From NCBI RefSeq assembly GCF_025060755.1, contig NZ_JANYUY010000046.1, forward strand, positions 1 to 64,000: a stretch of DNA of 64,000 bases, read 5' to 3'. Origin of the DNA: Paenibacillus doosanensis (lineage in GTDB: Bacteria; Bacillota; Bacilli; Paenibacillales; NBRC-103111). Below the pieces are notes generated by a model that made no database searches, had not been told where the DNA came from, and saw only the letters and a list, made by a program, of their open reading frames with translations. The position numbers were made by a program, and so were the translations under genes. Positions 7,884-15,160 of this stretch are shown here, in pieces. Position 1 is the first letter of the stretch, and the number at the start of each line of letters is the position of its first letter.

Positions 7884-8735
7884 ATGCCAAGTCAAACAGC
7901 GCATCGGATTATCGATGTGGACAATCAGGAGACATTGCCCAAAAAATTCCGCATGACGACGACGCCGATTCCGCCGGGGACGGAGGAGCCGCCCAATCTG
8001 TCGGGATTAGCCGAATTGCGGGCGTCGGGGAGCGGACAATTTTCGCATAACGGGCTTCGGCTGATTCGGAAGGCGATAGGCCCGGGGCCGCTGACCGTTG
8101 TCGATTTGCGCCAGGAAAGCCACGGTTTTGTCAACGGGATGGCGGTTAGTTGGTACGGCGAGCATAACGGCTGCAATAAAGGCTTAACCCATGAGGACGT
8201 CTGTGCCGAAGAACGGCGGCTGCTGGATGAAGCCGGGCAAGCGCCCGAGCTTGTATTCGACCGGCTGCCGAATAAATCGGTGGATTTGGACGCAGCCTTG
8301 ACCGGCCCGAGAAAGGTGCAGACCGAGGAGGAGCTTGTGCTATCCGAAGGAGCGGGATACATCCGGTTTTTCGTCACGGATCACCACCGGCCGCTTGACG
8401 GCGAGGTCGACCGGTTTATCCGCTATGTGAACGGGCTGCCCGCAGGAATGTGGCTGCATTTTCACTGCCGCGGCGGGGTGGGGAGGACGACCAGCTTCAT
8501 GCTGATGTACGATATGCTGCGCAATGCGAAGGAGGTGGAGAGGGACGATCTGCTGCGCAGACATGTGCTCATCGGAGGCAAGGACGTGGGGAGGACGGAC
8601 CCGCAGGACCAGTACAAATACGAGCCCGCGCTGGAGCGGCTGGCTTTCATTCATCGGTTTTACGATTATTGCGCCGGCAACCGGGACGGCTACGCTACGA
8701 CATGGTCCGAGTGGCTTGCGGCGGAGGGCAAATAA
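7884..8735 (+). CDS. Cysteine phosphatase, PTP-like phytase / dual-specificity type
   Basis: About 283 aa. The P-loop HCRGGVGRTTSFM lies near residues 194-206, with catalytic Cys and invariant Arg (HCx5R). The general-acid region is probably VTDHHRP near 164. DLRQESHGFVNGMAVSW near residue 72 resembles the conserved region of PTP-like inositol-phosphate phosphatases, so phytate, inositol phosphate or sugar phosphate is a reasonable substrate, but protein phosphotyrosine cannot be excluded. No signal peptide is seen, unlike secreted phytases. Start choices are 7875, 7878 or 7884; AAAGGAG at 7867-7873 fits 7884 best. The gene follows the sulfatase by 54 bp and is probably cotranscribed with it. 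Confidence 0.8.
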   Translation: MPSQTAHRIIDVDNQETLPKKFRMTTTPIPPGTEEPPNLSGLAELRASGSGQFSHNGLRLIRKAIGPGPLTVVDLRQESHGFVNGMAVSWYGEHNGCNKGLTHEDVCAEERRLLDEAGQAPELVFDRLPNKSVDLDAALTGPRKVQTEEELVLSEGAGYIRFFVTDHHRPLDGEVDRFIRYVNGLPAGMWLHFHCRGGVGRTTSFMLMYDMLRNAKEVERDDLLRRHVLIGGKDVGRTDPQDQYKYEPALERLAFIHRFYDYCAGNRDGYATTWSEWLAAEGK

Positions 8736-8773
8736 ATCGCGATTGCGGTCGGCGAGAAGCAAGTATCTTTTCG

Positions 8774-8802
8774 TTGACAACGATAGCGTTTTATTTTACA
8801 CT
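8774..8802 (+). promoter_or_regulatory. SigA-type promoter of the LacI regulator gene
   Basis: TTGACA at 8774-8779, 17-bp spacer, TACACT at 8797-8802. The layout copies the sulfatase promoter, with the operator starting 4 bp downstream of the -10. Confidence 0.72.
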
Positions 8803-8805
8803 TTT

Positions 8806-8829
8806 GGTAACGTTACCGGAAACGTTGCC
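8806..8829 (+). promoter_or_regulatory. Tandem LacI-type double operator (autoregulatory)
   Basis: The palindrome GGTAACGTTACC followed by GGAAACGTTGCC. Read on the opposite strand it is GGCAACGTTTCC-GGTAACGTTACC, one base different from the sulfatase operator at 6298-6321. It ends 19 bp before the regulator start. Confidence 0.75.
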
Positions 8830-8848
8830 AAAAGGAGAATGACACATT

Positions 8849-9874
8849 ATGCCAACTATAAAAGATATCGCTAAACAGCTCGGGGTTTCCGTTTCTACCG
8901 TATCGCGGGCGCTCAATAACCATCCCGATATCCGGGAGGAGACGAAGCAGGAAGTGCTGGAGGCGATGAAGCGGTTCAACTACACGCCGAACGCCGTGGC
9001 GCGAAGCCTGATTCAACGCAAATCGAATACGGTCGGGTTAATGATCCCGGATATCACCGATCCGTTCTTCTCGGCGATGGCTCACGATGTCGAGGAAGTG
9101 CTGTCGGAGAACGGATATCAGGTCGTCTACGTCAACACGTCGCGGCGTCCCGATAAGGAGAAGCGGTTTTTGACCAGCGTGATGGAACGGAAAATGGACG
9201 GGATCATCGTGACGCCGGATTTTTTGGACGAAGAAGCTATAGAACTGCTGCAGCGTCTGGATATACCGGTCGTCTTTCTTCGCAGGCGGCCTCCGGCGGG
9301 GCTCGGGATGCCGTTCGTCGACGTCAATCATTACGAGGGTACCTGCAACGCGATGGATTACTTGTTCTCCTTAGGGCATCGGAGGATTGGATTTATCGGA
9401 ATGCCGCGCTATTCGTTTACCGGTCAGGAACGGTACCGCGGATATGTCGACAGCTTGAATCGGCAAGGGATCGAGCCGGATTCGAAGGCTATATCGTGGA
9501 ACGGCCGGACGATTGAATGCGGATATAAGGCGATGGGGCGGCTGCTCCAAGATGCGCCCGATATGACCGCGGTGTTCGCGGCGAACGACCTGCTGGGTAT
9601 CGGAGCGCTGGAGTACTCGGCCCGCCATCATATTGCGGTTCCGGGGCGGATCAGCGTCATCGGCTTCGACAATCTGGAAATGACGAATTTGCATTGGATC
9701 AAGCTGTCGACGGTGGCGCAGCCGCGGAAGGAAATGGGACGCCAGGCGGCGGAGCTGCTCTTGCAGATGATGCAGAGCAACCAAAGGACGGCGGATTCGA
9801 TTATATTGGATACCGAGCTGATCATACGCAGCACTTGTTCGCCCGTGAACGGGCCGGATGACAATAAGGAGTAG
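8849..9874 (+). CDS. LacI family transcriptional regulator
   Basis: A 341-aa repressor with an N-terminal LacI helix-turn-helix (TIKDIAKQLGVSVSTVSRAL, residues 3-22), the hinge-helix region NAVARSLIQRKSNTVG, and a periplasmic-binding-protein-like effector domain to the C-terminus. AAAGGAG precedes ATG 8849. It has its own promoter and a double operator that matches the one before the sulfatase, so it probably represses both itself and the sulfatase-phosphatase unit. The inducer is presumably a product of that pathway. A short terminator hairpin follows directly. Confidence 0.93.
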   Translation: MPTIKDIAKQLGVSVSTVSRALNNHPDIREETKQEVLEAMKRFNYTPNAVARSLIQRKSNTVGLMIPDITDPFFSAMAHDVEEVLSENGYQVVYVNTSRRPDKEKRFLTSVMERKMDGIIVTPDFLDEEAIELLQRLDIPVVFLRRRPPAGLGMPFVDVNHYEGTCNAMDYLFSLGHRRIGFIGMPRYSFTGQERYRGYVDSLNRQGIEPDSKAISWNGRTIECGYKAMGRLLQDAPDMTAVFAANDLLGIGALEYSARHHIAVPGRISVIGFDNLEMTNLHWIKLSTVAQPRKEMGRQAAELLLQMMQSNQRTADSIILDTELIIRSTCSPVNGPDDNKE

Positions 9875-9902
9875 AGACTGCGCTAGAGTCTCTCCTTTTT
9901 CG
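9867..9902 (+). terminator. Terminator after the LacI gene
   Basis: AGAGACT and AGTCTCT pair around a 7-nt loop and are followed by CCTTTTTT. It overlaps the end of the regulator coding region. Confidence 0.6.
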
Positions 9903-10391
9903 CAAGGAATGATAACGCTTACTTTTTTGAAAAGCCCGGGAAATAGAGCTTAAACGACGGGCGAAAAGCGAAGACGCTGTTCGAATCGGCCGAATCATCG
10001 CCGGGAAGGGGCGCTTCGAGCGATGCTGAAATGCAGCGGAATAACAAGCGGCGCAGCGTTTATTTCGGCAAGGACCTAGTATGGCCCGAGTAAAAGATAA
10101 AGCGCTTAACCTGGGGCGGCTTATACATGCGGTGAAAGGAAAAAGCGGCCGCAGTCCGCGAATCCATCACGAATTTTAGAAGCCCGGTGAAAAAAGAGCG
10201 GAGGGGCCATTTGAATCTGGAAAAACGATTGGAAGATCAAACGGCACCGCAGCGGACTTTTTCGCCACATTTTTAGAAGCGTGGTGAAAAAGTGGCCGGA
10301 GAGTCGGTAGAGAGTTGGAACAGCGAGTGGAACCTCTATCGCCGCAGGACACGATGAAATCATCACACTCTTAGACAATAGGGGGATCACA
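9903..10391. repeat. Intergenic region with palindromic dispersed repeats
   Basis: No coding frame with a ribosome site is supported in this ~490-bp gap. From about 10130 to 10320 there are three related segments, each beginning GGTGAAA and the last two introduced by TTTTAGAAGC. The middle one (10174-10277) carries GAGCGGAGGGGCCATTTGAA and ends GCAGCGGACTTTTTCGCCAC. The last shares GGCCGGAGAGTCGGTAGAGA with 5000-5025, and the middle one matches the inverse of 25455-25640. An AAGCGCTTAACC site lies near 10099-10110. The binding-protein operon begins right after. Confidence 0.55.
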
Positions 10392-11600
10392 ATGCAGCGG
10401 ACAAAGGTAAGATTGGCGGCAGCGGCGTTGATATGCTCGGCGATGCTGGCAATAGGCGGATGCGGCGGCACCGGCGGGGGAGCGGAGAGCAAAGGCAACG
10501 GGGCGCCGGGGGGCGCTCAAGCGTCGGCCGGATGGGCGGAGCAGGCGGGACTGAACAAGACGGAGACGGCGGCGGAGCTGTACGCCAAGGCGAAGGAGGA
10601 AGGAACCGTCGTCCTGTACTCGATGTCCAGCCGGGTCAGCGATGTGAAGGATTCCTTCGAGGCCAAATATCCCGGCGTGAAAGTAGAAGCTTATAATATC
10701 AGCTCGGTCGATATGCTCGAGAAGCTGATTCGGGAGCACGGAGCCGGCGTCTATAACGCCGATGTCATTTTCACGAAGGATACGGGCGGCACGTTCACGA
10801 TGGAGCTGCTGAAGAAAGGCATCGTTCATAAATATATGCCGAGCGACATTGTAAGCAAAATGACGGAGCCGTACAAGAGCCAGGTGGAAGGGCTCGTGCC
10901 GTACGTGGAAGCCAGAGGCATTTTCTACAACTCCGAGGTATACCCGAAGCCGCCGATCACCAATTGGTGGGATTTGACCACGCCGGAGTGGAAGGGGCGC
11001 ATCATGATCAGCGACCCGATGAAATCGGCCGATACGATGGATTTGTTCCTCGCGATGGTGCAGAACGCCGACGATATGAAGCAGGCGTACAAGGACAAAT
11101 TCGGCAAAGACATCGATTTGAACGGTTCGCCGAACGCAGGTTATGAGTTTATCCGCCGCCTGTCGGCCAACGACCTCATCTTGACCAATTCCGGCGGGGA
11201 CATCGTCAAGGCGGTAGGCAAAACCGGACAGACGAAGCCGCCGATCGGGCTCGCCGTATCGACGAAGCTGCGTGAAGCGCAGGGACAGGGGCTGAAGCTG
11301 GGCGTCTCCTACGACATCAAGCCGAAGGTATCCCATGTCGAGCAGGCGCTGCTGTACGTCGGCGACCAGTCGAAGCATCCGAATGCGGCCAAACTGCTGA
11401 TCCGCTGGATGGCGGGAGAGGCGGACGGCAACGGAGCGGGACTGAAGCCGTTCAATATTTGGGGGGCGTGGCCGACGCGGTCGGATGTTAAGCAGGTGGA
11501 GGATTTGCCTCTGGAGAAGCTGAACGTCTGGAAGTACGATCCGGTATTTTTCTATGAAAACTCGCCCCAAATCCGCGATCTCTGGTTGAAGCAGCAGTAA
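10392..11600 (+). CDS. ABC transporter substrate-binding lipoprotein, paralogue 1 (AfuA/FbpA-like)
   Basis: A 402-aa extracellular solute-binding protein anchored by a lipobox (IGGC, Cys near residue 24). The mature region contains the landmarks shared by all three tandem paralogues: ELYAKAKEEGTVVLYS, FEAKYPGVKVEAYN, YNADVIFTKD, NNWWDLTTPEWKGR-like (here TNWWDLTTPEWKGR), LIRWMAGEADG and a C-terminal WKYDPVFF. The family includes iron-, thiamine- and sugar-phosphate-binding proteins (FbpA, AfuA). It is the first of three adjacent copies feeding one permease and one ATPase. RBS AGGGGGATC precedes the ATG. The ligand is not determinable from sequence alone. Confidence 0.88.
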   Translation: MQRTKVRLAAAALICSAMLAIGGCGGTGGGAESKGNGAPGGAQASAGWAEQAGLNKTETAAELYAKAKEEGTVVLYSMSSRVSDVKDSFEAKYPGVKVEAYNISSVDMLEKLIREHGAGVYNADVIFTKDTGGTFTMELLKKGIVHKYMPSDIVSKMTEPYKSQVEGLVPYVEARGIFYNSEVYPKPPITNWWDLTTPEWKGRIMISDPMKSADTMDLFLAMVQNADDMKQAYKDKFGKDIDLNGSPNAGYEFIRRLSANDLILTNSGGDIVKAVGKTGQTKPPIGLAVSTKLREAQGQGLKLGVSYDIKPKVSHVEQALLYVGDQSKHPNAAKLLIRWMAGEADGNGAGLKPFNIWGAWPTRSDVKQVEDLPLEKLNVWKYDPVFFYENSPQIRDLWLKQQ

Positions 11601-11685
11601 CGGGAGGAAGTTGCGATCGTAAGACCGTTTACGCATGCGCAGTCCGTTGTATTCATGTACGTATGATACAGGAGGTTTCATCACA

Positions 11686-12903
11686 ATGAAGAAAAAGCGC
11701 AAAGCGGCGACCGGCCTGCTCGTCGCCTTTACCATGATGTTTATGCTTGCCGCCTGCGGCTCCGGCGCGGGAGAGAAGACCCACGGCGGAGGAGGCAAAG
11801 CGGGAGGGGCCGGCGGCGTGGCCGCAGCTTCCGAATGGGCGGAGCAAAACGGGCTGAACAAGACGGAAACCGTCGACGAGCTGTATGCGAAGGCGAAGCA
11901 GGAGGGCAAGGTCGTCGTCTACTCGCAGTCGAGCCGGATTAAAGACGTGAAGGCGAGCTTCGAGGCCAAATACCCGGGCATTAAGGTGGAAGCCTTCAAT
12001 ATGTCGACCAACGATATCGTGGAGAAGGTCATCCGCGAGCAGGGCGCCGGCATTTACAACGCGGATGTCATCTTCGTCAAGGATGCGAGCGGCGCCGTCT
12101 CGACGGAGCTGACGACCAAGAAGCTCGTTCACAGCTACATGCCGGCCGATTTGACGGCGAAGATGGTGGAGCCGTATAAGAGCAAGAGCGGGGGGCTGGT
12201 GCCGTACTTCAGCTTGCGCGCGATCTTTTACAATACGGATGTGTACAAAACGCCTCCGGTCACCAACTGGTGGGACCTGACGATGCCGGAGTGGAAAGGC
12301 AAGGTGCTGATGAACGATCCGATCGATTCGGCCGATATGATGGATCTGTTCCTGGCGATGGCGCAGCATGCCGACGAAATGAAGGAGGCGTACAAGGCCA
12401 AATTCGGCAAAGATATCGTTTTGAACGGGACGGAAAATGCGGCTTACGAGTTTTTCAAACGGTTTCTTGCGAACGATCCGGTTCTGCTTAAATCGAGCGA
12501 CGAGGTCGTCGAAGCGGTCGGGTCTGCGGCGCAGGGCAAGCCGCCGATCGGCATCGGCGCATCCAGCAAGCTGCGGGAGGTTATAGAGAAAAAGCTGAGC
12601 ATTGCGGCGACCTACGATGTGCTGCCCCGTATTTCCGTTGTCGGTCCGTCCTACTTGTACGTGGCCGACAAAGCGCCGAACGTGAATGCCGCCAAGCTGA
12701 TGATCCGCTGGATGGCGGGCGAAGCGGACGGCAAGTCCGACGGGTTCAAGCCGTTTAACGTCATGGGCTCCTGGTCGACGCGCACCGATAACGGCCGCAC
12801 CGATCAGCCCGGGATCGATCAGCTCAAAGTGTGGGATTACGACTCCGATTACTTTTACGCTAACTTCGTAAAGTTCAGAGAATTTTGGCTGAGAATGCAG
12901 TAG
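11686..12903 (+). CDS. ABC transporter substrate-binding lipoprotein, paralogue 2
   Basis: A 405-aa paralogue of the preceding gene. The start chosen is ATG 11686 (MKKKRKAATG) because it gives a proper lipoprotein signal (LAAC, Cys near residue 20) behind ACAGGAGG; an upstream frame opening at 11635 lacks these. Shared blocks include WAEQNGLNKTETVDELYAKA, NADVIFVKDASG, NWWDLTMPEWKGKVLMNDP and MIRWMAGEADGKSDGF. The acidic/Gly/Ala linker after the Cys is longer than in copy 1. It differs from its neighbours mainly in the loop regions expected to line the ligand cleft, which suggests copies with related but not identical ligands (inference). Confidence 0.88.
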   Translation: MKKKRKAATGLLVAFTMMFMLAACGSGAGEKTHGGGGKAGGAGGVAAASEWAEQNGLNKTETVDELYAKAKQEGKVVVYSQSSRIKDVKASFEAKYPGIKVEAFNMSTNDIVEKVIREQGAGIYNADVIFVKDASGAVSTELTTKKLVHSYMPADLTAKMVEPYKSKSGGLVPYFSLRAIFYNTDVYKTPPVTNWWDLTMPEWKGKVLMNDPIDSADMMDLFLAMAQHADEMKEAYKAKFGKDIVLNGTENAAYEFFKRFLANDPVLLKSSDEVVEAVGSAAQGKPPIGIGASSKLREVIEKKLSIAATYDVLPRISVVGPSYLYVADKAPNVNAAKLMIRWMAGEADGKSDGFKPFNVMGSWSTRTDNGRTDQPGIDQLKVWDYDSDYFYANFVKFREFWLRMQ

Positions 12904-12952
12904 GACAGGGCAGGTACAATTTGTTTTTATTAAAGAAACAGGGGTGTTTTGG

Positions 12953-14158
12953 ATGAAAAAAGCGAGGAATGTTTGCGCGTTACTGATGACTTTCAGCATG
13001 GTGATCGCAGCCTGCAGCACTTCAGCACCCAAGACGGCGGACCAGCCCGCAGGCGGAGCAGCCGCCGCAGCCGGAAGCGGCAAATCGGAGTGGGCCGAGC
13101 AGAACGGATTGTATAAGACAGAGACGGTGGAGGAGCTGTACGAAAAGGCCAAAAAAGAAGGCAAAGTGACCGTCTATTCGACCTCCGGGCGCATCAACGA
13201 CGTAGAAAAGACGTTTGAGGCCAAGTATCCCGGCATTCAAGTGGAAGCCTTTGATCTGAAATCCAACGTCATTATGGATAAACTGATTCGCGAGCAGGCC
13301 GCCGGCATTTTCAACGCGGACCTCGTGCTGACCAAGGAAGTGGGCGGGGGCATCGAGGAAGAATTGGTGAAGAAGGGCGCGCTCTTCAAATACTTGCCGG
13401 CCGATATCGCCGAGAAGGTGTATGAGCCGTGGCGCAGCAAAGGCATCGCGTTCGTGCCGTATCTCGAATTCCGCACGCTCTTCTACAATACGGAGCAGAA
13501 CAAGACGCCTCCGGTCAATAACTGGTGGGATCTGACGACCCCGGAATGGAAAAACCGGGTGCTGATGGTCGATCCGCTGCAATCCCCGGCGCAGATGGAT
13601 ATGTTCGTCTCCTTCGTCGTCAATGCCGATGAGATGGCTGCGGCTTACAAAGAGAAGTTCGGGAGCGATATCGTGCTGAACGGCACGACGAATGCGGGCT
13701 ATGAATTTTTGCAGCGGTTTTACAAAAACGTTATCCTCGTCAAGGCGAGCGGGGACGGCCAGGATGCGGTCGGCAAGGCGGCTCCGAACAAACCGGCGCC
13801 GGTCTTCATCGGCGTATCCGGCGATATCCGCAAGATGGCCGACAAAGGCTTGAAGGCCGACATCATCTGGGATATGAAGCCGAAGCTGTCGGTCGTCGAC
13901 GAGGGACTGCTCTTCGTCGCCAACAAGGCGCCGCATCCGAACGCGGCGAAGCTGCTCGTGCGCTGGATGGCCGGCGAGGCGGACGGCAAGGGCGAGGGCA
14001 CGACGCCGTTCAACGAGGTCGGCTCGTGGATGACCCGTTCGGACGTGCAGCACAAGAACGGCAAAAACATCGATCAGCTGAACGTATGGCAGTACGACAG
14101 CGAGAAGTTTTACAAAGTATATCAGGATGTCGTCAACTTCTGGATCAAAAATCAATGA
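12953..14158 (+). CDS. ABC transporter substrate-binding lipoprotein, paralogue 3
   Basis: A 401-aa paralogue of the two preceding genes; a GTG in frame at 12944 is less likely than ATG 12953 because AGGGGTG lies between them. Lipobox VIAAC is near residue 21. The same blocks recur: WAEQNGLYKTETVEELYEKA, FEAKYPGIQVEAFD, NADLVLTKEVGGG, NNWWDLTTPEWKNR and LVRWMAGEADGKGEG. It is the copy nearest the permease genes. Its stop codon lies inside the first unit of a small tandem repeat (14150-14209). Confidence 0.88.
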   Translation: MKKARNVCALLMTFSMVIAACSTSAPKTADQPAGGAAAAAGSGKSEWAEQNGLYKTETVEELYEKAKKEGKVTVYSTSGRINDVEKTFEAKYPGIQVEAFDLKSNVIMDKLIREQAAGIFNADLVLTKEVGGGIEEELVKKGALFKYLPADIAEKVYEPWRSKGIAFVPYLEFRTLFYNTEQNKTPPVNNWWDLTTPEWKNRVLMVDPLQSPAQMDMFVSFVVNADEMAAAYKEKFGSDIVLNGTTNAGYEFLQRFYKNVILVKASGDGQDAVGKAAPNKPAPVFIGVSGDIRKMADKGLKADIIWDMKPKLSVVDEGLLFVANKAPHPNAAKLLVRWMAGEADGKGEGTTPFNEVGSWMTRSDVQHKNGKNIDQLNVWQYDSEKFYKVYQDVVNFWIKNQ

Positions 14159-14209
14159 TCTTCTTCCTAAAAATCGGTGACCTTCTTAAAAGTCAGTGAC
14201 CTTCTAACG
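14150..14209 (+). repeat. Three imperfect ~20-bp tandem units
   Basis: Units aligned as AATC(A/G)(A/G)TGA(T/C)CTTCTT..TAAA follow one another. The first contains the TGA stop of paralogue 3, and the third (AGTCAGTGACCTTCTAACG) is the most diverged. It ends shortly before the ribosome site of the 14227 gene. It looks like local slippage and may shape the intercistronic mRNA. Confidence 0.5.
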
Positions 14210-14226
14210 AAACGGAGTGTTGTTCC

Positions 14227-15126
14227 ATGTTAGGTTTTTCGATTCAAAGCCCGGTGTTTCTCGGCAAGGCGAGCAAGGACAGCCCGAACGATCTGATCGC
14301 GCATTACGACCGGGTAGAGCAGCTGCTCGATGCGCTCAAAGCAGGCGGCGTCCGTTCGGTCGAGGTGCGGATATTGCCCCGCGGAGCCGACGAATGGGCT
14401 TACCGCGATCTGATTCAGCTGATCTGGGATACGGGGCTGCAGCTGACGGTTCACGGCCATGTGGCCGGAGAGCATCCGGGAACGAGCTTCGCCGAAATTT
14501 ATCCTTCGATGAGCTATATATTGAAGCATTTCCATAAATACCAGAGCGGCTTGACGATGGCGCTGCATGCGTTCGACGCGAAGACGGGCTCCGAGGAGGA
14601 ATTGCACCGCCAAACCGTCGCGCTGCTCGGCGAATGGACCGCGCTGATCGATGCGGAGAGCCTGCCGCTTCGGATCGGCATCGAGAACAACCGCAAGAAG
14701 GCGAGCAAGGTCGATCCGGGCGATTCGATCGGCGGCGTGCTGCGTATCGTAAGCGAGGTGAACCATCCCGCCGTCGGCGTTACGTGGGATATGGGACATT
14801 TCTACTCCAATCTGCTCGACGCGCATCAATTAAAGGCTCCTCCCGAGGAGCTGCTGACCGATCTGCCGGATGCGGAGTTTGTGGCGAGGGCGGTTCATAC
14901 CCATATCCACGGCATCGGCAAGACCGGCACCCATAACCCGCTGACCGAGCGCAGCAGCCTGCCTCTGGAGCAGTACGTATCCGCTTTGCGGCAGGCGGGG
15001 TATGACGGCGTATATAATTTGGAGCTGACGATGAATAAATTCGAGCAGGATAGACCGCTGCGCGAGCAGGTTCTGGCTTCGGTAGAGCGCTTGCGAAATG
15101 CGGTTCGGACGGAAGCGACAACATAA
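14227..15126 (+). CDS. Sugar phosphate isomerase/epimerase (TIM barrel)
   Basis: A 299-aa member of the xylose-isomerase-like TIM-barrel family. Metal/active-site-type segments are visible: LTVHGHVAGEHPG near 78, RIGIENNRKKAS near 155, VTWDMGHFYSN near 180, VHTHIHGIG near 222 and a final YNLELTMNK. Unlike usual single-residue contacts, several His-rich strands are present. It sits between the three binding proteins and the permease gene and overlaps neither; the next coding frame (GTG 15161) begins 35 bp later. This placement suggests that the imported ligand is a sugar, a polyol or their phosphate rather than ferric iron. Confidence 0.82.
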   Translation: MLGFSIQSPVFLGKASKDSPNDLIAHYDRVEQLLDALKAGGVRSVEVRILPRGADEWAYRDLIQLIWDTGLQLTVHGHVAGEHPGTSFAEIYPSMSYILKHFHKYQSGLTMALHAFDAKTGSEEELHRQTVALLGEWTALIDAESLPLRIGIENNRKKASKVDPGDSIGGVLRIVSEVNHPAVGVTWDMGHFYSNLLDAHQLKAPPEELLTDLPDAEFVARAVHTHIHGIGKTGTHNPLTERSSLPLEQYVSALRQAGYDGVYNLELTMNKFEQDRPLREQVLASVERLRNAVRTEATT

Positions 15127-15160
15127 CAGCGACAGGCTGGAAAAAAGAGGTGTAGACGCG

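Noticed and set aside
10371-14155. Very long minus-strand open frames (up to 512 codons) opposite the three binding-protein genes
   Set aside because: They mirror the plus-strand paralogues, have no ribosome sites and repeat only because the genes are paralogous; GC-rich codon bias leaves the opposite frame open.
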